Below are positions 54,401 through 60,922 of a stretch of DNA of 64,000 nucleotides, one piece after another. Numbering within the stretch: the stretch's first letter is position 1; each line of letters begins with the position of its first letter. The translations under genes were made by a program, and so were the position numbers. This DNA comes from Achromobacter sp. UMC71. GTDB lineage: Bacteria > Pseudomonadota > Gammaproteobacteria > Burkholderiales > Burkholderiaceae_B. Below the pieces are notes generated by a model that did not search any database, was not told where the DNA came from, and was given only the letters and a program-made list of their open reading frames with translations. The stretch spans positions 1 through 64,000 of the forward strand of contig NZ_LZZT01000045.1 in NCBI RefSeq assembly GCF_014170305.1, given 5' to 3'.

Positions 54401-54581
54401 ATTCATGCTTGACGGCATCGCTCAGTTCGTACTGCGGGATGCCGGCCTTGGCGGCCCATGCGCGCACGATCAGATCCGATGAAATCACTGCCTTGATGCG
54501 GTGTCCCTTCGCCATCAGCACTTCGCCGCAACGAACCAGCACACTGCCGTCTCCAACCAAAAGCGATACGAAACTCGTCAT
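42438..54581 (-). CDS. Hybrid NRPS-PKS: FT-C'-A(nMT)-PCP-KS-AT-DH-ER-KR-ACP-reductase
   Basis: This 4047-residue assembly-line enzyme has, in order: formyltransferase (1-310; N91, H93, D129), condensation-like remnant (320-560, no HHxxxDG), adenylation (566-1000 and 1405-1450) with inserted N-methyltransferase (1019-1262, EVGSGTG), PCP (S1497), KS (C1727, H1862, H1902), AT (S2183, HAFH 2285-2288, malonyl type), DH (H2490, D2654), ER (GGVGMAA 3084-3090), KR (GGLGGLG 3271-3277, Y3413, LDD), ACP (S3585) and terminal thioester reductase (TGSTGFVG 3684-3691, Y3833, K3837). Adenylation residues read D-I-L-Q-L-G-M-V-W-K, matching a glycine code. It opens a six-gene operon ending at 37441. An AGGAAG site precedes the ATG. 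Confidence 0.95.
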   Translation of the reverse strand: MTSFVSLLVGDGSVLVRCGEVLMAKGHRIKAVISSDLIVRAWAAKAGIPQYELSDAVKHESQFPVDIIFSIGNYSVIPQALLKRARRMSINYHYGPLPEYSGLHVPAWAVYDRATDYAITWHRIGDIIDGGGILKRIAVPIESSDTALSLGLKCDETAVHSFGALVDELAAGREQETPQDLSRRRYFSRRSQISAEGLIDWSQDAEQIAALVRATDHGPFSSPLAWPKVLIDGRVLAVRRASIEARAAGAAPGQVISADAFGASIATGNRAIRLEALCTLEGADVAMADLVNAGGLQAGARLAWAGEQARAQVTAAGAAATESTEFWRGQLADYQPYRLPYTRPAAPESNTAPIVGKLPAAPRDGDVENAFIEQAVGGLCTFLARASGAADVHVAFATPRGEVELDYRDVFCAWAPVLARIDATAPVASNLQAVAAALRRAREHGLIRRDMIGRDAALAARAQRGELTPDVVVSSKTPAAYALDDDRPVLELVLLPGSDAFELHFNPRKIARRTAAQLGAQLADWCRRLPESGAWPLQEVDALSASEKEALLDQFNQTGNPAVTGAVVHQLFEAAAARHQDRVALRCADQAVSYGELNAAANRLAGVLRQQGIKRGQLVGVCLDRSIDMVVALLAVLKAGAAYVPVDMAFPAERIRQMLDAARPALLIAPPAARTGALSAWADRCVDIGEALAQAGQEASDPANATQPDDLAYVIFTSGSTGKPKGVEVTHGALGNFLQSMQAEPGCDATDSLLAVTTISFDIAALELFLPLISGASVVIARQHESLDGQTLLDLLQRHAVTMMQATPTTWQLLLQSGWQGAARLKRILCGGEALSRSLADELLARADSVWNMYGPTETTVWSSVWQVKPGEDIVIGKPIANTQLYVLDARMAPVPAGFAGELCIGGAGVARGYHKDAQQTAAQFVANPFGAGALYRTGDLACFKEPGKLVVLGRNDGQIKLRGFRIELGEVEAAVASHEDVARAVVVGRNDQLVAYCLRNGAPADAAQDRRAENTAVTEWRDVWDRAYEPGAADPTFNTAGWHNSYDGLPFSADEMRDWRKHTVDRILSASPERVFEVGSGTGLVLFEVAPKVRRYQAIDASSQAVEKINRHLGGLPQASCEHRLANDLPEVEPGSFDTVVINSVAQYFPNAGYLLSVLDWATQAVTQGRIFIGDVRDLSLLEAFHADVANFQGLCSLSPDELRRRTQRALRSERELVLAPEFFAHLPSVYPQITRVEVALRDGGYVNEMTRFRYDVILHVGTSASATAARGKAAAMATADWHQDGLDLPALAQRLAKGGKALTVANIPNGRLADVQQRVGHVLDAAPAAGPGQWVDPRDLQQAADEAGYRLVMLPSRSRDIWALDAVFHKDGEQPDLTWQTAAPMDRAALSQFANQPAAGAPPRPALQRVLRPWLQARLPGYMIPDFFVELDEFPLTPNGKIDRKALPEPTEVMLEPAVQPTNELEQQLQAVWAEVLGHDRIGINDSFFKIGGNSLRVVRVQAELQKLLGRSVSTSTLYEHFTIKDLAAHLAGNRKAAVLNTPKRRNALADEPIAIVSMACRLPGNVNSPEDLWALLERGGDGIVEVPKERWDAAAIYDADPDARGKSYCMRGGFVTPIDLFDAPFFGISPREARALDPAQRMMLEVTSEAIEQAGYSMDQLRGSQTGVFIGIGKGYHEYGLALAGGLADLDGYVGTGSAGSTMSGRVSYVLGLEGPSMTVDTACSSSLVTTHLACNALRQGECDLAVAAGVTLMLSPDLHVEFSRLRGMSPDGRCKSFSSSTDGTGWSEGAAVVVLKRLSDAQRDGDPVLAILRGTAVNHAGHSASLTTPSGPAQQRVIRQALSMSGLKPADIDYLEAHGTGTKLGDPIEGNGLAAVFGGSHTPDKPLWVGSVKSNLGHTQAAAGLAGVMKAVLAMHHDKLPITLHVVEPTPAVDWAAAQMALVQQEQPWLPGERPRRAGVSSFGIGGTNAHVIVEEPPKAATKARAGKPAAPPETLPFVLSGFTVPALRAQADKLHLHMGMNIEDRFLDVAYSLATTRTHFRKRLVVFAKGKSDLLDSLASYGRTGELPAGAVSSADDRDKECRLALLFTGQGSQLPGMGQGLYGSNPVFRQALDDITQRFGGLEKPLLQVMFAEAGSADAALLNRTDFTQPALFALEVALWRVWESWGVQPDFLLGHSIGEIAAAHVAGIFDLDDACRLVAARGRLMQALPAGGGMASLEASEDEVQAALAALDLSARISLAGLNAPQQTVVSGDIDSIDKVVAHFKQQQRKAKRLEVSHAFHSHLLEPMLAEFRQVAQSLSYAAPKLTVVSSLTGQLDKQGQMTQPEYWVQQARQAVRFHAGMRTLYEQGVNTFLELGPQPVLSGMGAACLADDGPVTWVPSINPAKDETLTMQKGLAELHVLGAPVDWRGFFAPYGGERVKLPCYAFQRERYWLEPMPTRTVGAGLNDANHQLLGGGVQIAGTDLTMFTTVVAADEPAWVQEHQVMDAVLMPGTAFFEAMRAAGNHIKGQWDLADVIILAPMVLTPGVPLRMQITVGAESNGARTVHVYSSLESDDAAEWQLHAEGKLVPAQVERQETAQLPPPDGDPIDVAALYQDLHELGYGYGPTFQGINAAWHVDGDVWARVALPEAAAPSAIRYGLHPALLDSSMHSLLLTQRLKDQVGDDVFVPFEAERLSVWKDGLAEVWVRVAAFEMGEGEFWASLDLYDTTGEHVGRLHRLHARRIDRAALRRLASAGVDRYLFRMEWTPVEAPDAVFGGTWGLMGGADTAWADEVRARLTQAGAQVVDISQLNEAEACDGVIQLWGAGKQVVDQSHRYAATALLQVQELALAGFAKPMIWLTRGAVGTSSDDPVADLGASPLWGLMRTARNEHPELALRIVDLGEQGADMDLLASALALEGEPECALRGGKILAARLKKAPSTAGLVLPAEGNWRLEIATKGRLDQPLSVKTLVDEPLAAGEIRAAVKATGVNFLDVLNALGMVEIPALGLEFAGVVTEVGSSVKHLKPGDPVLGLARGAFGSSIVVDARQVVAKPDNLSFEEAATIPMTFLTAWYGLHVLGNMQPGERVLVHAAAGGVGMAAVQLALLHGAEVYGTASEPKWPALRKLGLQDSHIGTSRSLDFAQAFAETAPGRSFDIVLNSLAREFIDASFAMLKPGGRFLEMGKIDLRDQTWVEANHPGVTYRVYNLPEAGVERIQEMLGAIAALFAQGKLKPLPLRTFPLDCASDALRFIAQARHVGKVVLVPAKRRSLVEPDGAVLVTGGLGGLGRYVSKWLVQNHQVRDLVLTSRSGMKSPDAQAFVAELAELGARATVVACDAADYQGLEQVLGEFNDARPLRGVVHAAGVLDDGMLSGLTPERLDTVFAPKVDGAWHLHQLTQDLPLDFFVLFSSISGVTGAPGQGNYAAANTFLDALAHHRRARGLAATSVAWGAWDGQGMAARLSDADKTRFSRQGMEALGPTEALDLFESAVMSDSPTAVAAALDLGRLQRTLEDNNGGAAPALYRELFSRSAGGRGQGGGGGGGSGLRKLLAETAVEQREAAVLDAVRAEVAKALEFASPEDVDVSLPLQDIGIDSLTAVLLRNQLSDMTGLALPAKIAFDHPNLRALSQFLLEKLTEAGLDSQEAAPQEGTPRKEAAAGKRLDDRVARRGFLEPELQFDNVAAMEAEPEAVFVTGSTGFVGAFLLHELLSANVIAYCLVRADDAEQAMARQVDILQQYDLWRPEFAALLNPVVGDLTQPLFGLSEHEFDQLADQVDAICHSGALVDWMLPLDNYLAPNVVGTHEVLRLASRGRGKAVHFVSTAATLPRYLGYEVSKDEREFGYLTSKFMAEQMVAAARRRGARASIYRLPFVAASSTSGHFRLDRGDFLHNLISGCVAMGNFPLLGSDIGGVLPVDYLAGVIAQVMTRDAARIGHDYDFANPNAPGFNSLVQHIRGAGVQVGSVPFDQWKDEALAYAQANPKSAIARIAAVLDGLSAQSDLEQMFDCFPVGDKVFGGEVYACPPVDGKHVQPYVDRIVAGLPARQQAQEMSPVSQPA

Positions 54582-55047
54582 GATCTTATCTTCCTTTGAA
54601 AGACTATTCCGACCATGGCGACGGCCTGATTTCTTGTAATGCGTAGCCTGTCGCCGTCTGCACGCGTCGACGAATTCTTATACAGATGATGTGAAATTTC
54701 CAGACGCGTCACCACGCCAAACACGTACGTATAGGCTGTTTTTTCCGAGCAAAATCACGCATGCGATTACGTTGCAGAAGGGGACTGCGCGTACGTGTTT
54801 CCTGTCCCGCCGCAAATTCTTCAAAGCCTTTCAATTCGCGCCTCCCAGCCTGAAATACCGCAGCGCCAAGCGCTGGGTTCGCGAACATGCGAGCCGTCTG
54901 CGGATGCCAAAAAACCTGTACGTACGGACCGGCGTATGGCGCCAACCGCTACGTATTCGCATACGTGGATGCACGTATAGAGATACGTACTTGCGCCGCC
55001 CTACACTTGATTCGCATAAGCACACCGCTGCGCAAGGGGAGAGAGAC
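54582..55047. promoter_or_regulatory. Divergent promoter region with ACGT-core palindrome array
   Basis: This 466-base region separates the NRPS-PKS operon from the thiolase operon and holds no convincing gene. It contains at least seven ACGT-core sites, with cores starting at 54727, 54793, 54920, 54951, 54963, 54973 and 54985. Four are exact TACGTA palindromes (54726, 54919, 54950, 54984). The last four cores are 12, 10 and 12 bases apart, close to one helical turn. It probably binds a regulator controlling one or both operons; which regulator is not known. Confidence 0.65.
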
Positions 55048-56229
55048 ATGTTCGATGACACGGGCGTTCTGATCGTGGGCAGCGGCCATACGCCGTTTGG
55101 CCGACTGGATGCGTTGAACCTTGAGCAGCTCATCGTGATGGCTGCGAACGAAGCGATCGAAGACGCCGGCATCGATCCGGCCGAGATCGACGCCGTGTAC
55201 CTGGGCCATTTCAACGCGGGGCTGGTGCCCGACGCGTTCGCCTCATCGCTGATTCACCAGGCCCACCCCGCCCTGCGGTTCAAGCCCGCCGTGCGCTGCG
55301 AAAACGCCTGTGCCTCGGGCTCCGCCGCGATCCACGCCGGCCTGCGCGCGATCCAGTCGCGCGCCGCCCGCACGGTGCTGGTGATCGGCGTGGAAAAAAT
55401 GACCTCGCGCACCACGCCCGAAGTCACCGAGGCCCTGGCCTGCGCGGGCTACAAGAACGACCCGCGCGAAAGCGGCCTGAGCTTTCCGCAGCAGTTCGCC
55501 CGGGTGGCGCAAGCCTACGCCGAACGCTACCAGGACCCCTTGCCCGTCATGGCCGCCATCGCCGCCAAGAACCACGGCAACGCCATGCGCAACCCGCTGG
55601 CGCAGTTGCGGCGCGAGCTGGACACGGCGTTCTGCAACGCGGTGTCCGACCGCAACCCCATGATCGCGGCGCCGCTGCGCATGACGGACTGCTCCCCGAT
55701 CAGCGACGGCGCGGCCGCCATCGTCATGACCTGCGAGCGGCGCGCGCCGCGCCATGCCCGCCAAGTGCGCTTTCGCGCCGCCACCCACGTCAGCGACATG
55801 CTGCCCCTGGAGGGCCGCGACCTGCTCGCCTTCGAGGGCCCGCACCGCGCCATGCAGCGCGCCTACGCCGAGGCCGGCGTCCAGCTGCAGGACCTGGACT
55901 TCGCCGAAGTCCACGACTGCTTCACCATTTCCGAGCTGCTGATCTACGAAGCCATGGGGCTGGCCGCGCCCGGCGAAGGCCACCGGGTGCTGGACGACGG
56001 CACGGTGCAGCGCGACGGCGACCTGCCCGTCAACCTCTCCGGCGGCCTGAAGGCGAAGGGGCATCCTGTCGGCGCCACCGGCGTGTCCATGCATGCCCTG
56101 GCCTACCGCCAGCTCACCGGCCGGGCCGGCGACATGCAATGCCCGGGCGCCGAACTCGGGCTGGTCTTCAACATGGGGGGCATGGCGGTCGCGAATTACG
56201 CCTCGGTACTCGAAGCCGTACGGGCGTAA
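55048..56229 (+). CDS. Thiolase-fold acyl-CoA acyltransferase (SCP2-thiolase-like)
   Basis: This 393-residue thiolase-superfamily protein has the nucleophilic Cys88 in CENACASGS and the C-terminal KGHPVGATG motif. It resembles SCP2-type thiolases and acetyl-CoA acetyltransferases that cleave or condense acyl-CoAs, which often work with a DUF35 partner; none is visible. The ATG at 55048 has a GGGGAG site; the open frame upstream is promoter DNA. The acyl-CoA ligase gene follows after five bases, forming one operon. Confidence 0.9.
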   Translation: MFDDTGVLIVGSGHTPFGRLDALNLEQLIVMAANEAIEDAGIDPAEIDAVYLGHFNAGLVPDAFASSLIHQAHPALRFKPAVRCENACASGSAAIHAGLRAIQSRAARTVLVIGVEKMTSRTTPEVTEALACAGYKNDPRESGLSFPQQFARVAQAYAERYQDPLPVMAAIAAKNHGNAMRNPLAQLRRELDTAFCNAVSDRNPMIAAPLRMTDCSPISDGAAAIVMTCERRAPRHARQVRFRAATHVSDMLPLEGRDLLAFEGPHRAMQRAYAEAGVQLQDLDFAEVHDCFTISELLIYEAMGLAAPGEGHRVLDDGTVQRDGDLPVNLSGGLKAKGHPVGATGVSMHALAYRQLTGRAGDMQCPGAELGLVFNMGGMAVANYASVLEAVRA

Positions 56230-56234
56230 CAAGC

Positions 56235-57770
56235 ATGAATATCGCCAACTGGTTGCAAGCGGCCGCGCTGGAGCATGGCTCGCGCCCGGCCGTATTCACG
56301 GGCTTGCGGCTGCATGCAAGCTACCGGGACTTCGCCCGCCGCGCCGCCGCGGTGGCCAAGTGGTTGCAGGATGATTGCGGCCTGGCCGAAGGCGACCGCA
56401 TCGCGTTGTTCGCCCGCAACCGCGCCGAATACCTCGAACTGCTGTATGCGGCGTGGTGGCTGGGCGCGGTGGCCGTGCCCATCAACCCCAAGCTGCATCC
56501 CAAGGAAGTCGCCTGGATCGCCGACAACGCCGGCGCCAGCGCCCTCTTCACGGATCGCCTCGGCGACCTGCCAGACGGCCTGTTGCCGGCGGGCTGCCGC
56601 CACCTGGAGATCGACGGCCCCGGCTACGCCGCCGCCTGCCAGGCGCCCGGCCCCTGGGCCCCGCCCGCACAGCTGTCCGGCGATGCGCTAGCCTGGCTGT
56701 TCTACACCTCGGGCACGACCGGCCGGCCCAAGGGCGTCATGCTCAGCCATCGCAATCTGGTGGCCATGGGGCTGTGCTACGCCGTGGACGTCGAAACCGT
56801 GCAGGCCGGCGACGGCATGCTGTATGCCGCCCCGATGTCGCACGGCGCGGGCCTGTACCACGTGCTGTATGTGCGCAAGGCCGCGCGCCACATCGTGCCG
56901 GAATCGCGCGGCTTCGAGCCGGCGGAAATCCTGTCCCTGGCCGAACAGACCGGGCCGCTGTCGCTCTTTGCCGCCCCCACCATGATCAAGCGTCTGGTCG
57001 AACAGGCGCGTGCCAGCGGCCATGACGGGCGCGGCATCAAGACCATCATCTACGGCGGCGCGCCCATGTACCTGGCCGACCTGGAGGACGCCCTGTCGGT
57101 GCTGGGGCAGCGCTTCGTGCAGATCTACGGCCAGGGCGAAAGCCCCATGACCATCACCGCGCTGTCGCGCGAAGTGATCGCCGACGCCGCCCACCCCGAA
57201 CGCGCGGCGCGGCTGGCGTCGGTGGGCACCGCCCAGAGCTGCATGGAGCTGCGCGTGGTGGACGCCGCGCTGCAGTCCGTGCCGTCCTGTACCGACGGCG
57301 AGGTGCTGGTGCGCGGCCACGCCGTCATGCAGGGCTACTGGCGCAACGACCGCGCCACCGCCGAGACGCTGGTCGACGGCTGGCTGCGCACGGGCGACAT
57401 CGGCCGCCTGGACAACGCCGGTTTCCTGACCCTGACCGACCGCAGCAAGGACGTGATCATCTCCGGCGGCTCGAACATCTACCCGCGCGAAGTCGAGGAA
57501 ACGCTGGCGCGCCATCCAGGCGTGCGCGAGGTCGCGGTGGTGGGCGCACCCAGCGCGCAATGGGGCGAAGAGGTCGTGGCATTCGTGGTGTCGCGCCCCG
57601 GCGCCACCCTGGCGCCCGAAGACCTGGACGCCTGGTGCCGCACCGAGATCGCCTCGTTCAAGAAGCCCAAGCGCTACGTCTTTCACGAAGAGCTGCCCAA
57701 GAACAGCTACGGCAAGATCCTGAAGACAGCGCTGCGCGAAGCCCTGCGCGGCGCCGACCCCACGAGCTAG
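56235..57770 (+). CDS. Acyl-CoA synthetase (AMP-forming ligase)
   Basis: This 511-residue AMP-binding enzyme activates a carboxylic acid and joins it to CoA. It has the P-loop YTSGTTGRPKGVMLSH, the A5-like IYGQGES in place of YG.TE, LRTGDIG, and the C-terminal NSYGKILK lysine segment. The carboxylate is unknown. The gene follows the thiolase gene closely and precedes a TRAP transporter, suggesting uptake, CoA activation and processing of an organic acid, or supply of acyl groups to the nearby pathway. Confidence 0.92.
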   Translation: MNIANWLQAAALEHGSRPAVFTGLRLHASYRDFARRAAAVAKWLQDDCGLAEGDRIALFARNRAEYLELLYAAWWLGAVAVPINPKLHPKEVAWIADNAGASALFTDRLGDLPDGLLPAGCRHLEIDGPGYAAACQAPGPWAPPAQLSGDALAWLFYTSGTTGRPKGVMLSHRNLVAMGLCYAVDVETVQAGDGMLYAAPMSHGAGLYHVLYVRKAARHIVPESRGFEPAEILSLAEQTGPLSLFAAPTMIKRLVEQARASGHDGRGIKTIIYGGAPMYLADLEDALSVLGQRFVQIYGQGESPMTITALSREVIADAAHPERAARLASVGTAQSCMELRVVDAALQSVPSCTDGEVLVRGHAVMQGYWRNDRATAETLVDGWLRTGDIGRLDNAGFLTLTDRSKDVIISGGSNIYPREVEETLARHPGVREVAVVGAPSAQWGEEVVAFVVSRPGATLAPEDLDAWCRTEIASFKKPKRYVFHEELPKNSYGKILKTALREALRGADPTS

Positions 57771-57878
57771 GACCGGTTCAAAGCAACCGGCCCTGGTCCG
57801 ACCACAGGCCAAGGCAAGCGGAATCCCAAGGCCGAAACACCGGCGCGACACAAGCCGGAATGCCCCAAGGAGGCAAGC

Positions 57879-58973
57879 ATGAGGAGACGCGATTTCATCA
57901 AGACGGCGGCCATACTGGCCAGCGCCTCGGCGCCGGCGGTCTGGACCGGCCGGGCCGCGGCGGCGGCCAAGCCGATCACCCTGAAGTTCGACAGCTACAT
58001 CAGCGAAACCTCCGGGCCGTCGCGCCTGGACGAGTGGTATCTCAAGCAGCTGGAAACGCGCACCAATGGCGAGGTCAAGGTACGCCGCTACTGGGCGCAG
58101 TCCTTGAACAAGGTGGGCGAGCACCTGTCGGCCGTGCGCGACGGCACGTCCGAGATGTCGCTGATTTCCCCGGGGTATTACCAATCGCAGCTGCCCGTGA
58201 CCCGCGGGCTGGACTGGTACTACCGCATGCACCGTTCGGATGCGCTGCAATGGCTGTGCCGCGACGTCTACGCCGAATACGCCCCGCTGCGCGATGAATG
58301 GGAACGCCGCTACAACAGCAAGGTCCTGTACTGGACCAACTGGTACTACGCGCCGCTGGTCACCCGCCAGCCCATCCATTCCATCGACGACCTGCGCGGC
58401 AAGCGCATCCGCGGCTATGGCGCGGCCAACGAGGTGATCGAGCGCCTGGGCGGCACCGCGGTGCCGATGGCCGCGCCCGAGGTCTACACCGCGCTGGAAC
58501 GCGGCGTGCTCGACGGCGTGTACGGCTTTGACTTCATCACCGCCGTGGCCTACAAGCTGCACGAGATCGCCCCGTACTTCACCGATATCGGTGACGGCCC
58601 GCATGGCCCGGCCGCCACCATCATCAACGCCCGCACCTGGAAGAACTACCCCGAACCGGTCAAACAGGTCAGCGACCAGATCGTCAGCGAGATCTACGGC
58701 GGCGAGTATGCGCGGATCTTCGAGGGCGCGGCGCGCCAGTACGTCAAGTCAGCCAAGGCGGAAGGCGCCAAGTTCTCGTCGCTGCCCGCGTCGGAACGAG
58801 ACCGGGCGCGCGCCCTGGTGCAGCCGGCGCAGACCAACGGCTGGGTCGACCGCGTGGCCAAGCCGGCCGGCCTGGACGGCCTGGCGATGCAGGCGCTGAT
58901 CAACGACGCCATCGCCAAATACGACGCCAAGGGCACCCTGAAGCGTTTCGACGAACTCGCCGCCGAAGCCTGA
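57879..58973 (+). CDS. dctP: TRAP transporter substrate-binding protein
   Basis: This 364-residue periplasmic receptor of a TRAP transporter binds organic acids or other small anions. The N-terminus carries a twin-arginine signal (RRRDFIK, then a hydrophobic stretch to about residue 29). Family motifs include the central LRGKRIRGYG, where the Arg usually contacts a substrate carboxylate, and GVLDGVYGFDFI. AAGGAGGC precedes the ATG. It forms one system with the two permease genes that follow. Confidence 0.92.
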   Translation: MRRRDFIKTAAILASASAPAVWTGRAAAAAKPITLKFDSYISETSGPSRLDEWYLKQLETRTNGEVKVRRYWAQSLNKVGEHLSAVRDGTSEMSLISPGYYQSQLPVTRGLDWYYRMHRSDALQWLCRDVYAEYAPLRDEWERRYNSKVLYWTNWYYAPLVTRQPIHSIDDLRGKRIRGYGAANEVIERLGGTAVPMAAPEVYTALERGVLDGVYGFDFITAVAYKLHEIAPYFTDIGDGPHGPAATIINARTWKNYPEPVKQVSDQIVSEIYGGEYARIFEGAARQYVKSAKAEGAKFSSLPASERDRARALVQPAQTNGWVDRVAKPAGLDGLAMQALINDAIAKYDAKGTLKRFDELAAEA

Positions 58974-59035
58974 TTGCCGCCCCTTCCCTCCCCACGGCCC
59001 GGCCTCGCGCCGGGCCGTTCACAGGCAGAGTATCC

Positions 59036-59566
59036 ATGGACTATTCCACCCGGCTCGGCGCGGCGCTACGCGTCGTCTCCAATCTCTTCGGCGCCATCGC
59101 CACGGCGTTCCTGCTGTTCCTGATGTTTGGCATCACGCTGGATGCCATCGTGCGGTTCATCTACGGCCATTCGGTGCCGGGCTTTTTCGAGATGTCGGAA
59201 CTGAGCCTGGTGGTGATCGTGTTCTTCGGCCTGGGCTGGACGCAGATGGACGACGCCCACATCCGCGTCACGCTGCTGCACAACAAGGTGCCGCCGCGCG
59301 TGGCGCAATGGATGGATGCGCTGGCCTGGCTGGCCGCCGCCGTGGTGCTCGCCGTACTGGCCTACCCCGCCACGAGCGACGCGCTGGAGTCGGTCGAGAT
59401 CCGCGAGTTCCGCTGGGGCTATGTCGAAGTGCCGGTCTGGTGGACCAAGCTGATCGTGGCGGCCGGCCTGTGGTTCGGCGCCCTGCAGATGCTGTGCCAG
59501 GCCGGTTGCGCCCTGTGCCGCGCCGCGCCGGCGGCCTCCGCGCCCGCCGTGCTGGCTTCCCACTGA
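59036..59566 (+). CDS. dctQ: TRAP transporter small permease
   Basis: This 176-residue DctQ-type subunit has four membrane helices. The family signature GWTQMDDAHIRVTLL lies after the second helix. It partners with the large permease in sodium-driven uptake of the ligand delivered by the periplasmic receptor. It starts 62 bases after dctP with an AGGCAG site. Confidence 0.9.
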   Translation: MDYSTRLGAALRVVSNLFGAIATAFLLFLMFGITLDAIVRFIYGHSVPGFFEMSELSLVVIVFFGLGWTQMDDAHIRVTLLHNKVPPRVAQWMDALAWLAAAVVLAVLAYPATSDALESVEIREFRWGYVEVPVWWTKLIVAAGLWFGALQMLCQAGCALCRAAPAASAPAVLASH

Positions 59567-59586
59567 TCCCACCCGGAACCCCATCC

Positions 59587-60903
59587 ATGGACGCCGTTAC
59601 CGTTACGTTGATTGCCACCGGCCTGATTTTCGTACTGCTGTTGCTGGGCGCGCCGGTGTTCGCCGCGCTGGCCCTGTCGGGCATCGTGGGGCTGATCATG
59701 GTCGAGGACGCCACCTTTGTCCTGAACCGGCTCAAGTCCTATTCCTACGCCCAGTCCGCGTCCTACCTGCTGACCGTCATTCCGCTCTTTATCCTGATGG
59801 GCGCGTTCGCGCACCATGCCGGGGTCGGGCAGCGGCTGTTCGAGGTGGCCCGCAAATGGGTCGGCCACCTGCCCGGCGGGCTGGCCATGGCCAGCGTGCT
59901 GACCTGCGCGGGCTTTGCCGCCACGTCCGGCTCCAGTGTTGCGACCGCCGCGACGGTCGGGGCCGTGGCCATTCCCGAGATGAAGCGCGCCGGCTACGAT
60001 CCGCGCCTGTCGGCCGGCGCTGTCGCCGCCGGCGGCGTGCTGGGCGTGCTGATTCCCCCCAGCGTGCTGCTGATCTTCTATGCCGCGCTGACCGAGGTAT
60101 CGGCGGGCAAGATGCTGGTGGCGGGCGTGCTGCCCGGTCTGCTGTCGACCCTGATCTTCATCATCGGCATCCGCGTCATCAGCGCGTCGCCAAGCATGGC
60201 CGCGTCGGTCCTGCCCAAGAGCCCGTGGCGCGAACGCGTTCTGTCCATCACCAACGGCTGGCAGGTGCTGGTGCTGTTCGCCATTGTGCTGGGCGGCATC
60301 TACCTGGGCTTTGTCACCGCCACCGAGGCGGCCGCCGTGGGCGCGTTCGCGGCCTTCATCATGCTGCTGTTCGCGCGCCAGGCGCGCACCGAGCTGCGTA
60401 GCAAGCTGTACGAGAGCCTGCGCAACGCCGTCACCACCACAGTGATGATCCTGTTCACCATGCTGGGCGCGGGCATCTTCAGCCTGTTCCTGAGCCTTGT
60501 GCAGGTGCCGCAGCAGATCGCCGAAGCGATCGTCTCGTCGGACATTCCGCCCCTGCTGGTGGTGGGCCTGATGCTGCTGGCCTATTTCCCGCTAGGCATG
60601 TTCCTGGATGCCTTCTCGATGCTGGTCATCACGCTGCCGATCATGTTTCCCACGGTGGTGTCGCTGGGGTTCGACCCCATCTGGTTCGGGATTCTCGCCG
60701 TGAAGATGTGCGAGATCGGCCTGATCACGCCGCCAGTCGGGCTGAATGTGTTCGTCATCGCGGGCATCGACCGCCAGACGCCGCTCACACAGATCTTTCA
60801 TGGCGCCTGGTGGTTCGTCATCATGGAGGTGGTCACGACGTTGATCCTGTTCACCTTTCCCAGCATCGTCACGATCCTGCCGGAGATGATGCTGGGAAAA
60901 TAG
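59587..60903 (+). CDS. dctM: TRAP transporter large permease
   Basis: This 438-residue DctM-type permease has about 12 hydrophobic segments and typical motifs: IPLFILMGAFAHHAGVG, ATSGSSVATAATVGAVAIPEM, GVLGVLIPPSVLLIFYA, FLDAFSMLVITLPI and GLITPPVGLNVFVIAG. It forms the transport channel with dctQ. It starts 20 bases after dctQ ends and is the last gene of this plus-strand operon. Confidence 0.93.
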   Translation: MDAVTVTLIATGLIFVLLLLGAPVFAALALSGIVGLIMVEDATFVLNRLKSYSYAQSASYLLTVIPLFILMGAFAHHAGVGQRLFEVARKWVGHLPGGLAMASVLTCAGFAATSGSSVATAATVGAVAIPEMKRAGYDPRLSAGAVAAGGVLGVLIPPSVLLIFYAALTEVSAGKMLVAGVLPGLLSTLIFIIGIRVISASPSMAASVLPKSPWRERVLSITNGWQVLVLFAIVLGGIYLGFVTATEAAAVGAFAAFIMLLFARQARTELRSKLYESLRNAVTTTVMILFTMLGAGIFSLFLSLVQVPQQIAEAIVSSDIPPLLVVGLMLLAYFPLGMFLDAFSMLVITLPIMFPTVVSLGFDPIWFGILAVKMCEIGLITPPVGLNVFVIAGIDRQTPLTQIFHGAWWFVIMEVVTTLILFTFPSIVTILPEMMLGK

Positions 60904-60922
60904 CGCCAGGTACCCGCGCGCG

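Noticed and set aside
53652-54581. Formyltransferase as a separate methionyl-tRNA formyltransferase gene
   Set aside because: The frame continues without a stop into the condensation remnant and adenylation domain, so it is one polypeptide.
54691-55047. Extended N-terminus of the thiolase protein from 54691
   Set aside because: The extra 119 residues are non-conserved, basic, and cover the promoter with ACGT-core sites; a good ribosome-binding site supports 55048.
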